8,212 nt of DNA. Origin: Bacteroidales bacterium. Lineage in GTDB: Bacteria; Bacteroidota; Bacteroidia; Bacteroidales; Bacteroidaceae. The first letter of the stretch is position 1; the number at the start of each line of letters is the position of its first letter. A program made the position numbers and the translations under genes. The notes under the pieces are model-generated. The model was given only the letters and a program-made list of their open reading frames with translations. It was not told the DNA's origin and did not search any database. The stretch lies in the NCBI GenBank assembly GCA_004558535.1, contig SFCP01000130.1, forward strand, positions 1 through 8,212, read 5' to 3'. Shown here piece after piece: positions 1-7,384 of the stretch.

Positions 1-12
1 TCCTGCGGAGCG

Positions 13-46
13 AACAGCCCGGACAATTGAAGTCCGGGCTGTTTTG
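13..46 (+). terminator. Rho-independent terminator, plus strand
   Basis: A perfect 12-bp inverted repeat (13-24 pairs with 32-43) with a 7-base loop is GC-rich in its core and runs into TTTT at 42-45 on the plus strand. It would end a plus-strand transcript arriving from left of the window. The minus strand has no good T-run after the stem, so the plus orientation is preferred. The upstream gene is not visible. Confidence 0.65.
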
Positions 47-63
47 CGTCACTTCGTTCCGAA

Positions 64-97
64 CAAGGGAGTGCCTCCCTTGCGCTGCTTACGCAGC
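64..97. repeat. Two adjacent small hairpins
   Basis: Positions 64-71 and 75-82 are an 8-bp perfect inverted repeat (CAAGGGAG/CTCCCTTG) around a 3-base loop. Two bases on, 84-88 and 93-97 (GCTGC/GCAGC) form a second stem with a 4-base loop. With the terminator at 13-45 this makes three stem-loops within 100 bases. No coding sequence is evident here. It may be a structured intergenic repeat or part of a 3' untranslated region; its function is unknown. Confidence 0.4.
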
Positions 98-260
98 TAC
101 TGCTGGACCTCTATTTGTCCGGGGCGAAACGCTCCAGCACGGCTGCTTTGTGCGAGAAGTACCATCTAAGTTCTCGTGCTGTTCAAAAGCGGAAAGCTGA
201 TTTTGAAAAATTTGTTTTGAACTTTTTAGGGAAATAATTTCTGCGCTTGCACTTTATGGA

Positions 261-294
261 GCAAAACATCGAGGGGGCTTATAGCCCCCTCGAT
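261..294 (-). terminator. Rho-independent terminator after the ecfT fragment
   Basis: A perfect 12-bp inverted repeat (268-279 with 283-294) with a 3-base loop contains a run of five G-C pairs. Read on the minus strand it is followed by GTTTTGC. It lies 56 bases past the ecfT stop codon, where a terminator for that gene is expected. The plus strand also has TTTT shortly after the stem (299-302), so it could work in both directions. Confidence 0.7.
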
Positions 295-350
295 GCCCTT
301 TTGGAGCGGCAAAAACTTATTCATATCTTTTTCATAGCAAGCGCCCTTTC

Positions 351-671
351 TTAAATGAACGGGTTCCAGTAGCGACTGCCGTTGAGAATGTTCAAAAGGA
401 TGGAAATAGCAATCAGAGCTACGCCAACACCGATAGTCATATAATCACCGGAGCGAAATTCCTGCCCGCGATACCATGTCCTCTTGTTGCCTTTCCCGAA
501 GCAGCGAAGTTCCATCGCGTTAGATACAACTTCAATGCGGTCTAGACTGGAGAGAATTAGAGACATCAGAATGGCTGCAGCACCTTTGAGCCGCCTTACC
601 AAGCTCTCTTTGCCGGACAGTTCCACGCCGCGGGCCTGCTGTGCGAGGGAAATGTCATGGAACTCCTTGAG
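351..671 (-). pseudogene. ecfT: EcfT transmembrane component of an ECF transporter, 3' fragment
   Basis: About 106 codons match the C-terminal end of EcfT, the energy-coupling-factor membrane subunit that links the EcfA/EcfA' ATPases to substrate-binding S components for vitamin or metal uptake. The first Ala-Arg-Gly-type coupling motif is present as QARG near 630-640. The second, normally of the form ELRGFG, reads ELRCFG, followed by GKGNKRTWY. A hydrophobic helix (GVALIAISILLNIL) precedes the C-terminal NPFI and TAA. EcfT proteins are usually about 260-270 residues, so the N-terminal 60 percent or so, including most membrane helices, is missing. The in-frame GTG at 624-626 lies inside the first conserved helix and is not a natural start. 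A minus-strand terminator follows at 261-294. The fragment is joined to an unrelated EAL gene at about 671. Its GC is lower than that of the operon upstream. Confidence 0.75.
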
Positions 672-2191
672 TAGGAGTCCTCCGTCAGCTCCACCACAAG
701 GCGGTCGCGCGTAAAGTCGTACTGCTCGACGATCTCACGCACGCGCGCGAGGATCTTTTCGTCCGCGATGGACTGGCGCGTGAAGTTGCACGAGAGCCAC
801 AGTGTCCCACGTCCCTCCCGCTTCCACGTCTGGAGCTGCACGCACGCGCAGCGGAGCATATAGAGATCCAGCTCGGTGATCGTGCCGGCGCGGATCATCA
901 GGTCGATGTATTTTGAGGGCTTGAGCAGTCCCTCCTCCGGGTTTTGCCAGCGCGAGACGGCCTCCGCGCCGACGACCGTGCCGGCGCGATCGACGACGAA
1001 CTGGAAGTACGGCTCAAATTCGCCCTTTTCCACCGCTTTGCTCATGCTGCCGCGCAGACGCTCAAGCTGCTCGCTCTCGGCGATCATGCCGCGCGTGCTG
1101 AACGCGCAGGGCGTTTCTGTACGGAACGCGTGGGCACAGCCCTGGCGCGCGTTGTAGAGCGCAGCCTCGGCGCCGCAGTCGGGGTTTTCCGACAGCGAGC
1201 AGATGCCCGCGCGGAACGCGCCGGCATATTCGGCGCGGAAGCCCGCAAGGTAGCCGTCCAGCCCGCGGATAAGCCCCTCGGCGCGCTGCTGTGCCGCCTC
1301 GCGGCTGCCGCACTGACACACGAGCGCGAACATCCCGCGCCCCACGCAGGCGAGGTATTCCTCACGTCCGCAGTCAAGGCGCAGATACTCCGCCGCGCGG
1401 GAGAAGATCTCCTCGCGCTCCGCCTCGCCAAAGCGCCGTTCGAGCGAGGGCGTATCGCAGCCGATGCAGATGACATAGACGATGCTTCTGAGCGGGGCGG
1501 GGATGAGTGTTTCCATGCAGTTCAGATAATACCCGTCGTTGCCGATGCCGTAGCGCGGGTCGATGAGGGCGTTCGCCTTCAGCTCCGCGCGCTTTTTGCG
1601 CACAAGGACGCCCAGCGCGACCCCCGTGCCGAGCGTCATCACGCCCAGCGCCGCGAGCGTCACGAGCCAGCGCGTGCGATAGAGCGACGCGCCGCCGTCC
1701 TTCACGCTGACGGCAAGGATGCCGAGTCGCTCCGCTGCGCCGATGCCGTCGAGTGCGCGCGCGATCTCCTCCGCCTGCGCCTCGGGCAGCGCGGAGGTAA
1801 AGCCGATGCAGATCTTCTGCAGCTTGCCGGACGCGGGCAGCGAGCAGAAAAGCTCGCTGCGGCGCAGGTACGCGCTGTCCACCGTTCCGGCGGGAAAGGC
1901 GGAGATGATATCCGCCTGCCGGTTCTCCGCCTGCTGCGCCTGCGTGGTATTTTTGCTGTACGGCAGATAGACAAGGTCGTAGTCCGTGCACTCGCTCACG
2001 CGGCGGTACAGCTCCGGCAGCAACCCCACATAAGAGTCGCTGCGGCTGTCGTAGGACTCGATGGGATAGAGGTCCGCGTTGCCCGCGATGAGCACCGTCT
2101 CCCGCGCGCTGACCTCCTGCGCGCCGACCAGCGCCGCGCTGAGCAGCACCACGGTGCACAGCAGGCCCCTTAAAATGTTCTTACGACGCAC
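596..2191 (-). CDS. Sensor protein: periplasmic solute-binding-like domain, TM helix, degenerate GGDEF, truncated EAL
   Basis: A cyclic-di-GMP-type signalling membrane protein. Residues 1-29 look like a signal peptide. Residues 31-165 resemble a short family 3 extracellular solute-binding domain (AGNADLYPIESYDS, ADIISAFPAGT). A helix at about 175-197 ends in RKKR. Residues 205-355 fit a GGDEF fold whose signature is GRGMF (284-288), so cyclase activity is unlikely. An EAL domain starts near 380, with the metal-binding signature as EAV (410-412), Asn469 in SCNF and ELTED at 501-505. Native sequence ends at about residue 507 (base 671); the next 24 residues to the TAA at 596 are out-of-frame ecfT sequence. 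The second half of the EAL domain, with the DDFG-type motif and later catalytic residues, is gone, so it should not hydrolyse c-di-GMP. The GTG at 2191 is chosen for its ribosome binding site and signal peptide; the upstream ATG at 2296 lies inside the glycosyltransferase gene. It follows that gene by 17 bases. Confidence 0.82.
   Translation of the reverse strand: MRRKNILRGLLCTVVLLSAALVGAQEVSARETVLIAGNADLYPIESYDSRSDSYVGLLPELYRRVSECTDYDLVYLPYSKNTTQAQQAENRQADIISAFPAGTVDSAYLRRSELFCSLPASGKLQKICIGFTSALPEAQAEEIARALDGIGAAERLGILAVSVKDGGASLYRTRWLVTLAALGVMTLGTGVALGVLVRKKRAELKANALIDPRYGIGNDGYYLNCMETLIPAPLRSIVYVICIGCDTPSLERRFGEAEREEIFSRAAEYLRLDCGREEYLACVGRGMFALVCQCGSREAAQQRAEGLIRGLDGYLAGFRAEYAGAFRAGICSLSENPDCGAEAALYNARQGCAHAFRTETPCAFSTRGMIAESEQLERLRGSMSKAVEKGEFEPYFQFVVDRAGTVVGAEAVSRWQNPEEGLLKPSKYIDLMIRAGTITELDLYMLRCACVQLQTWKREGRGTLWLSCNFTRQSIADEKILARVREIVEQYDFTRDRLVVELTEDSYSRSSMTFPSHSRPAAWNCPAKRAW
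659..681. other. Chimeric junction between the EAL gene and the ecfT fragment
   Basis: Upstream of here (minus strand) the reading frame is an EAL domain through its ELTED motif. Downstream, the protein in that frame stops making sense and a different frame becomes clear EcfT. The break lies within a few bases of 671. The spot contains a small inverted repeat, ACTCCT (662-667) and AGGAGT (673-678) around TGAGT. This may be a true recombination end point, a deletion joint, or an assembly chimera. Confidence 0.7.
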
Positions 2192-2199
2192 GTTTTGCG

Positions 2200-2207
2200 C
2201 TCCCCTT
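2200..2207 (-). promoter_or_regulatory. Ribosome binding site of the EAL gene
   Basis: The minus strand reads AAGGGGAG, 8 bases before the GTG at 2191. It decides the start in favour of this GTG, which is also followed directly by a signal peptide. Confidence 0.65.
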
Positions 2208-2208
2208 T

Positions 2209-3612
2209 TTACTTCAGATCGATCTTGCGGCGCTCGATGCGCCCCCAGTTGAGTTTCTCCTTTTTGTAGCCGACAAAGGCGGTGCAGCGTACCCACGCGA
2301 GGATAAAGCGCAGTAGCTCTAGTTCAAAAAGGCACAGGCACACCGCCTTCATCCCATCCCGGAACGACACACTCAGATCCGCCGTATAGATGCGCGAGAA
2401 GAAAGCGGTGAGCGTCAGGACCCCGCCGAAGACGGCGTAGATGAGGAAGAAGAGCAGCATGAACGGCACGTTGATAAGGTCGCACCACCATGCGAGCACC
2501 ATCGTGAACACGCCGAAAACCTCGATAAACGGCGAGAGCAGTTCATAAATAAGGAAATAGAGATAGGAGACATAGCTCACCGCGCCGAACCTGTAATTGC
2601 AGAACATGATGCGGTGCTTGTACATACTCTGGAAAAGTCCCAGATACCAGCGCTTTCGCTGCTTGCACAGATCGCGCAGCCGCTCGGGCACCTGCGTCCA
2701 GCAGATGGCGTCGGTGGCGTAGCGGATGGCATAGTCGATGCCGTTGATTGTGCAGTATTCGTGCAGCTTGACCACCAGCTCCATATCCTCGCCCATGGTC
2801 TTGTTGTCGTAGCCGCCCACGGCGATGACCGTGTCCTTTTTGAACAGTCCGAACGCGCCGGAAATGATGAGCGAGCCGTTGAAGCGGTCAAAGAGGATGC
2901 GCGAGGCGAGGAAGGAGCGGTCGTACTCCAGCACCTGCATGAAAGCGAGGATGCTGCGCGGCAGGCGGTAGCGTTTGACGCGCCCGTTTTCCAGCTCCAC
3001 GTCGTTCGAGATGCGCACGATGCCGCCCACCGCCACCACCTTGCCGTCCTCCAGCACCGGCTGGGCGATGCGGCGCAGAGAGTCGTATTGCAGCACGGAG
3101 TCCGCGTCCATGCAGATGAAGTAGGGAAAGGTCGAGGCATTGATGCCCATGTTCAGCGCGTCTGCCTTGCCGCCGTTTTCCTTGCGGATGAGCGTGAGCG
3201 GCACCTTCTGCGCGCTCGTTTCGTAGACACGTTCCTCCCGCCGGCACTCGATCCGGCGGCGGATGGGACGGTGGACAACGTGCATATCGAACGCCTCGGC
3301 TAGCACCTCGGAGGTCGCGTCGCTCGAACCGTCGTCCACCACGATGATCTCATAGGAGTGGTAGTCGAGCGCAAGCAGCGAGCGCACCGTGTCCACAACG
3401 GTGATCTCCTCGTTGTGGGCGGGCACGATGATGCTGATGGGCAGATAGTAGTCCGTGGGCAGGATGCTTTTGAACTTCTCCTGCCGGTTCCTCTTATAGA
3501 GGTCGAGCGAGCCGACGATGACCGAGAGGAACAAAAAGGTCGAATAGCCGATCAGATAGGCGATGAAGAAATAGCCCACGATCGTGAGAAACAGCTTTAT
3601 GCCGTCGTACAT
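2209..3612 (-). CDS. Processive family 2 glycosyltransferase (cellulose synthase/PgaC-like)
   Basis: An inner-membrane polysaccharide synthase of 467 residues, complete. An N-terminal hydrophobic segment (about 6-36) precedes a GT-A catalytic domain. Its signatures are in order: VVDDGSSD (91-98), KENGGKADALN (144-154), the nucleotide-sugar/metal motif DAD (169-171), GED with the likely catalytic Asp (274-276) and QRKRW, the QxxRW motif of processive enzymes (318-322). Several membrane helices follow (about 340-450). This order is that of cellulose, hyaluronan and poly-N-acetylglucosamine synthases. No PilZ domain is present, so c-di-GMP would have to act through another protein. The sugar donor cannot be read from the sequence. 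The start ATG overlaps the end of the HEAT gene by 16 bp and has its own ribosome binding site, suggesting translational coupling. The EAL sensor follows. This gene is probably the enzymatic core of the operon, making and threading an exopolysaccharide out of the cell. Confidence 0.93.
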   Translation of the reverse strand: MYDGIKLFLTIVGYFFIAYLIGYSTFLFLSVIVGSLDLYKRNRQEKFKSILPTDYYLPISIIVPAHNEEITVVDTVRSLLALDYHSYEIIVVDDGSSDATSEVLAEAFDMHVVHRPIRRRIECRREERVYETSAQKVPLTLIRKENGGKADALNMGINASTFPYFICMDADSVLQYDSLRRIAQPVLEDGKVVAVGGIVRISNDVELENGRVKRYRLPRSILAFMQVLEYDRSFLASRILFDRFNGSLIISGAFGLFKKDTVIAVGGYDNKTMGEDMELVVKLHEYCTINGIDYAIRYATDAICWTQVPERLRDLCKQRKRWYLGLFQSMYKHRIMFCNYRFGAVSYVSYLYFLIYELLSPFIEVFGVFTMVLAWWCDLINVPFMLLFFLIYAVFGGVLTLTAFFSRIYTADLSVSFRDGMKAVCLCLFELELLRFILAWVRCTAFVGYKKEKLNWGRIERRKIDLK

Positions 3613-4676
3613 ACCGCCGCCTCCTTTTCTTTCTCCTCCAGCGCGTGCATATCAAAGCGGTAGCGCAGAATCTCCGAGGCATACCGGTCGTTTCCCTCAA
3701 TGACGTCGATGAGATCGCGGTAGCCGAAGCCGAGCTGCTCCAGACTTTTTGACGCGTTGAAGCGGATATACCAGTTGGGATGATAGAGGTTCCTCTTCAG
3801 TACCGCCGCAGTCTCCGCCCCGGGATAGCTCGCCAGCACCGACGAGGCGATGGCGGCGTACTCCCAGCGCGCGTTTTCCGAGGGCGTCGCATAGCGCAGC
3901 AGATCGGCGTAGGCGGGGGGATAGGGGTAGCGTCCGAGGTAGCGCAGGCAGGAAAAGCGCAGCTCGTCGTCCCGCGCGCCGTCGTTGAGGAGCGCGAGCA
4001 CCCGTTCACAGTGCGCGCCGGAGGAAAAGCGGAAATAGTTGAGGATCGTCACCTGCATCCAGACCTTGAAATCCTCAAACGCCGCCCACAGCGCTTCGGC
4101 AAGCTGCGTCTTGTCGCCGTTGAAGTTCAACAGTCCGTCGGCAAGGAGCTTGGTGTTGTAGTAGAGGCTGCTCGCGTCGATGATGCGCAGCGCGCGCACG
4201 ATAATCTGCGCGTCGCCCGAGGTGTAGAGCGCCTGCATCGCGTTCTCGCGGCAGTAGATGCTCGGCTCGTTCAGCAGTTTGAGCAGCACCTCCTTGAGCG
4301 GCGCGTCGTCCGCGCCGCCGAGCAGCTGGTATTTCTTGATGATGTAGGGGAAGTACGCCGCCTCGATCTCATCGCGGCGGCAGTAATCCTCTGCCAGCGT
4401 GATCGTCCTCACGCACAGGCGCTCCAGCGCGGCGTCAAAGGCCGCCATGCCGTTCACGCGGCGTAGTCTGCGCTCCATGAAGCGCAGATGCCTCTCGCTG
4501 ACCGCTCCGGTCTCCGCGAGACGGTCAAGCTCCCGCGAGACCGTCAGCTCAAGGCGGATGCCGTCGCGGAAGGACCGATGCTCCCTGCGCCGCGAAAGGA
4601 GCGCCGTTGCAATGTTAAAGAGGATCATGCCGGCGCAGATGCCGAGATAGACGTAGATTAGAATTTGAACAAACAC
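3597..4676 (-). CDS. Membrane-anchored HEAT-repeat protein
   Basis: A 359-residue protein. A single hydrophobic helix at the very N terminus (about 2-28, QILIYVYLGICAGMILFNIA) is followed by RRR, predicting a membrane anchor with the bulk in the cytoplasm. The rest is alpha-helical and repetitive in the HEAT manner. Recognisable repeat units include one around YCRENAMQALY, one around LRFSCLRYLGRYP and one around NWYIRFNASKSLEQLG. HEAT solenoids bind other proteins and have no catalytic residues. Its position between the hydrolase-like gene and the synthase, with coupled translation to the latter, suggests a scaffold or regulatory partner of the glycosyltransferase; that is inference. The start is the GTG at 4676, with a ribosome binding site 7 bases upstream. 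A longer frame to 4880 runs through the end of the preceding gene and is rejected. The gene looks intact. Confidence 0.88.
   Translation of the reverse strand: MFVQILIYVYLGICAGMILFNIATALLSRRREHRSFRDGIRLELTVSRELDRLAETGAVSERHLRFMERRLRRVNGMAAFDAALERLCVRTITLAEDYCRRDEIEAAYFPYIIKKYQLLGGADDAPLKEVLLKLLNEPSIYCRENAMQALYTSGDAQIIVRALRIIDASSLYYNTKLLADGLLNFNGDKTQLAEALWAAFEDFKVWMQVTILNYFRFSSGAHCERVLALLNDGARDDELRFSCLRYLGRYPYPPAYADLLRYATPSENARWEYAAIASSVLASYPGAETAAVLKRNLYHPNWYIRFNASKSLEQLGFGYRDLIDVIEGNDRYASEILRYRFDMHALEEKEKEAAVCTTA
3620..3627 (-). promoter_or_regulatory. Ribosome binding site of the glycosyltransferase gene
   Basis: The minus strand reads AAAGGAGG, 7 bases before the ATG at 3612. It lies inside the last codons of the HEAT gene, which fits coupled translation of the two proteins. 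Confidence 0.75.
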
Positions 4677-4683
4677 CGGCGTT

Positions 4684-4691
4684 CTTCCTTT
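4684..4691 (-). promoter_or_regulatory. Ribosome binding site of the HEAT-repeat gene
   Basis: The minus strand reads AAAGGAAG, 7 bases before GTG 4676. It lies in the 25-base gap after the hydrolase-like gene and fixes the start at the membrane helix. Confidence 0.65.
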
Positions 4692-4701
4692 CTCATGTGT
4701 T

Positions 4702-6901
4702 TTACTGCCAGAGCTTTTGCAGAATGTAGTACGAGGGTTTGAGCCGCTCGTGATAGCTGACCGTATTGCCCCAGCCCTTGAGCGCCGCGGGATAGAGCGG
4801 CGTGCGCTCCTGCGCCGCGCCGTCGGTAAGACCGAGGTACACCGTGTCGATGGTGATGTAGTCCACACCGTAGTTTTCATAGTAATCGTCGTGGATGGTC
4901 ATGCGCGAGGGGTCTGAAAAGTTCAGAAGCTGCCAGGGGAGCTTCAGCTCCACATAGTCGCCCGCGAAGATGAAGTCCGCGAGGGAATCGTAGTCCGGCG
5001 CGGCAGGGTTCGCGTTGCCGTAGGCAAGATCGCCCGTCTCGTAGGTCTCAGAGCTTGCCTGCCAGTTGCCCGTGAGCAGCGGCGTCGCCGTCTGGAGCAT
5101 CAGGTCGATGGGCTTGAAAAGCGGCGTGTCCGCGTCGGGCGGGTCGAGGTAGGCGTCCGCGTCGTGCGTTTCGTGGTAAAACATGGCGCGCAGCACCTCG
5201 TAGCGCTCCTGCACCAGGAGGCGGCTGTTGTCCCTGCCGTCGATGGCGAGGACGAAGTCCACCGGGTCCTCAAAGCGCAGGCCGAAGTTTTCGCAGTAGG
5301 TGCTGCCCGTCTTGGGCGTGGTGTCGATGGGGATGTAGAGCGTTTTCTGCCCGTTCGCAAAGCCCTTTTCATAGGCGAGCAGATAGATGAACTTCTCGTC
5401 GTACTTCATCGAAAGGGCGCGCGTGCCGGTATCGAAGAGTTTATCCTCCTCCGTCCACTCGCTGAGATCGCCGTCCACATACGCGCTGCATTCCTCCGCG
5501 CCGGGGTCGAAGGAGAGAAGCCCGAAGTATTGCCCGTTCGTCTGGTAGTCACTCCAGTAGGGCGTGCGCTGCAGGTTCACCGCGTGCATGGTGTTCCAGG
5601 TGCGCTTGAACCACTCGTCCTGCCAGGTAAAGACGCAGCCGCCCGCGCAGTTTGCCGCGGTGATGTCGCGCCAGCAGTCCACGAGCGCCTGCCCCTGCTC
5701 CTGCTCGGACATATGGCCCTGATTGCGTCCGGTGTTCCGGTCGATCTGCGCCATGCCGCGCCCGGTGGAAACGCCGAACTCGGAGATGACGACGGGCATC
5801 GTGTGATGCCGCCGCAGGGCGCGCAGATAGGCAAGGTAGGTGTTCACCGCGCCGGTCTCATCGTAGAAGTCCGATCGGCGCAGCACGGAACCGATGGGCG
5901 TGCCGGGACCGGTCTCCACACGAGAGGTGACGGCCTTGCCGTCCCAGATGGGCGTGCGGTCCATCACTGCGGGGTTGAGGATATAGTTGAGATAGTCGGG
6001 ATAGTAGGGATACACATGGTAGGAGGCAAACTGACCGGCGAGGAAGGCATCCTCAGTGCGGATGTGCTCCATGTCCACCTGTGCGCACTTCATAAAGAAA
6101 GTCGTGATATCCTCCGGGTAGAGGAAGGGGTCGGTGGTCGGCCAGTTGGAAAACGCCACAAGGCGCTGGGTCTTGTAGCGGCGGCTTTCATATGAGACGA
6201 TCCGATCGCCCACCTGCGCGAGCATGGATTCAAAGGCGGAGGCGTCCTCCGTCGCGGAGAGGTACGTTCCCTGATAGGGCGGCAGATCGGGGTATTTGTG
6301 GTTGGTGTAGGTGACGGTCACATCCTCCCACTCCACCATCCTTATTGTAAAAGCCCGATCCCGTGCCCCGCCCGAGCGAGATCTTCTTGTTGCCGTGCAG
6401 AACGTCGACCAGTGTGCGCCCGTCCTTAACGAAGGTCTCAAGAAAGTCCTTGTCATAGGCATCGCGGTGGGAGTTTTGGATATAGTCATTTACCCATACG
6501 CCGTGGATGAGCCAGAGCGGTTCCTCGCCCGCCTCCTCGCGCGCGGTGTTGTACTCGTAGAAGGCGTTGTAGAAATCGTCGTGGAGCGTAATGTAAACGC
6601 GTACGGTATTGGCGCCCATCTCCTGCATCTGCCCGAACCAGCGCAGATAGGTCTCCTTGCTGATGGCGTAGTCTGTCGCCCACTCGCCTGGGACGCCCAC
6701 GCCAAGGTTCACGCCCTTGACGGTGAACTCCTCTGGTCCCGCGCCGCGGTCCATATAAAGGTGCTGCGCGTCGGTGGACATAAAGGCGGTCACCGGCGCG
6801 TCCGGCTGAAGGTCGATGTACCAGCCGAGGTAGTAGCGTGCAGTGTCGTAGGCGAGGTAGCCTAAGATCAGGGCGGTGAGCACGATGAGAAATCTTTTCA
6901 A
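4702..6901 (-). pseudogene. TIM-barrel glycoside-hydrolase-like membrane-anchored protein, frame broken
   Basis: The N terminus has an uncleaved-type signal/anchor helix (about residues 3-26). A (beta/alpha)8-hydrolase-like domain follows, with FTVKGVNLGVGVPG and GANTVRVYI as early strands. GVEWED-type sequence near 6330 is a plausible acid/base strand and MPVVISEFGV near 5785 resembles the strand bearing the nucleophile Glu of clan GH-A enzymes. The C-terminal third (from about 5490) starts with YVDGDLSEW, typical of CBM9/DOMON-like carbohydrate-binding folds, and ends at TAA 4702. The first frame is good for 188 codons (6901-6338); the second is good from 6336. Related proteins, as I recall them, have about 11 more residues here (a WVIGYILG-like strand), so roughly 32 bases seem lost and the frame changes. 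As written, the first frame terminates at 6230 in nonsense. The TTG start is set by its ribosome binding site. Likely role: trimming or editing the exported polysaccharide. Donor, linkage and activity are unproven. Confidence 0.82.
6334..6341 (-). other. Frame-changing deletion site in the hydrolase-like gene
   Basis: The minus strand reads AAG GAT, the last codons of the first frame, then one spare G, then GTG GAG TGG GAG of the second frame. Protein similarity is good right up to both sides, so the break is sharp and not a gradual decay. Confidence 0.7.
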
Positions 6902-6909
6902 GCCGCCGT

Positions 6910-6917
6910 CCTCCTTT
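6910..6917 (-). promoter_or_regulatory. Ribosome binding site of the hydrolase-like gene (TTG start)
   Basis: The minus strand reads AAAGGAGG, 8 bases before TTG at 6901-6899. No ATG or GTG lies in a better place, and the frame after the TTG begins Lys-Arg followed by a hydrophobic helix, so the rare TTG start is well supported. Confidence 0.75.
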
Positions 6918-7375
6918 CTCGATGGTGTGGTGGCTCAGTGGTTGAATTTCTTGTTTTTGGATTCGTGGCTGTACTGGCGAAGAATGTCGATGTGCTCGTC
7001 CATCCACGCGCCGCGCTCGATGCAAAAGTGCTTCATCTGCGCGACGGCCTCGGTGTGCGTGTGCGGGTTTCGCTCTGCGGGTGAGATCATATCCTTATCC
7101 AGCGCGTAGCCCCAGACGGAGAAGTTGCGCTCGACGGCATCGCCGAGCCATTCGGTAACGTCATCCATGTAGGCGCAGAGATACTCGTCGCTGAGGATGC
7201 CCTGACGCAGCTCGCGGTAGCGGTCGATGTCGGCGTTTATGAACTTCTCGTCTTTGCTGAGCATATAGTACCAGACGTTATGCTGCAGCTCAAAATGCTG
7301 CGGCTCTGTGACCGGATGACTGTAGTTGTCACAGGCGGAGTTGAAGTCCCAGATGCACATTTTGTATTTGCCGCG

Positions 7376-7384
7376 CACATCCAC
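7376..7384 (-). other. In-frame deletion site in the CotH-like gene
   Basis: The minus strand reads GTG GAT GTG, joining the SSFVD helix directly to the VRGKYKMCIWDFN strand. The family normally has a loop of about 23 residues with the catalytic Asp between them. The judgement depends on remembered family sequence and not on an alignment. Confidence 0.5.

Larger units (their letters stand above)
46..350. other. Non-coding intergenic stretch
   Basis: I see no convincing gene between the left terminator and the stop codon of the ecfT fragment. Reading frames on both strands are short, and none has a ribosome binding site with a recognisable protein. The stretch holds the small hairpins at 64-97, a weak 6-bp inverted repeat (153-158 with 171-176, 12-base loop), an AT-rich run at about 200-240 and the terminator hairpin at 268-294. 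Its GC content is clearly below that of the operon to the right. Confidence 0.6.

Noticed and set aside
200..245. Possible promoter in the AT-rich stretch (TTGAAA at 203-208)
   Set aside because: No acceptable -10 box lies 16-18 bases downstream, and no plus-strand gene follows.
596..670. The 24-residue tail on the EAL protein as a natural C terminus
   Set aside because: Another frame of the same bases reads as the QARG helix of EcfT, so the tail is out-of-frame sequence.
484..714. Plus-strand open frame over the ecfT/EAL joint
   Set aside because: It is the reverse of two recognisable minus-strand coding fragments and has no known protein character.
944..2173. Long plus-strand open frame (409 codons) opposite the EAL gene
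   Set aside because: It is very rich in Ala and Arg with no recognisable domain, and lies opposite a gene with clear domains; it is an effect of high GC at third codon positions.
2192..2296. Upstream ATG for the EAL gene
   Set aside because: It lies inside the glycosyltransferase gene; the signal peptide and ribosome binding site support GTG 2191.
4677..4880. N-terminal extension of the HEAT-repeat frame
   Set aside because: It overlaps the end of the hydrolase-like gene, has low-complexity Ser/Arg-rich content and lacks a ribosome binding site, whereas GTG 4676 has one and precedes a membrane helix.
5164..6195. Long plus-strand open frame (343 codons) opposite the hydrolase-like gene
   Set aside because: Same GC artefact; no motif or ribosome binding site, and the minus-strand frame has hydrolase-like motifs.
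6334..6341. Programmed ribosomal frameshift in the hydrolase-like gene
   Set aside because: No slippery heptamer or strong downstream structure is evident, and conserved residues are missing between the frames, which a shift alone would not explain.
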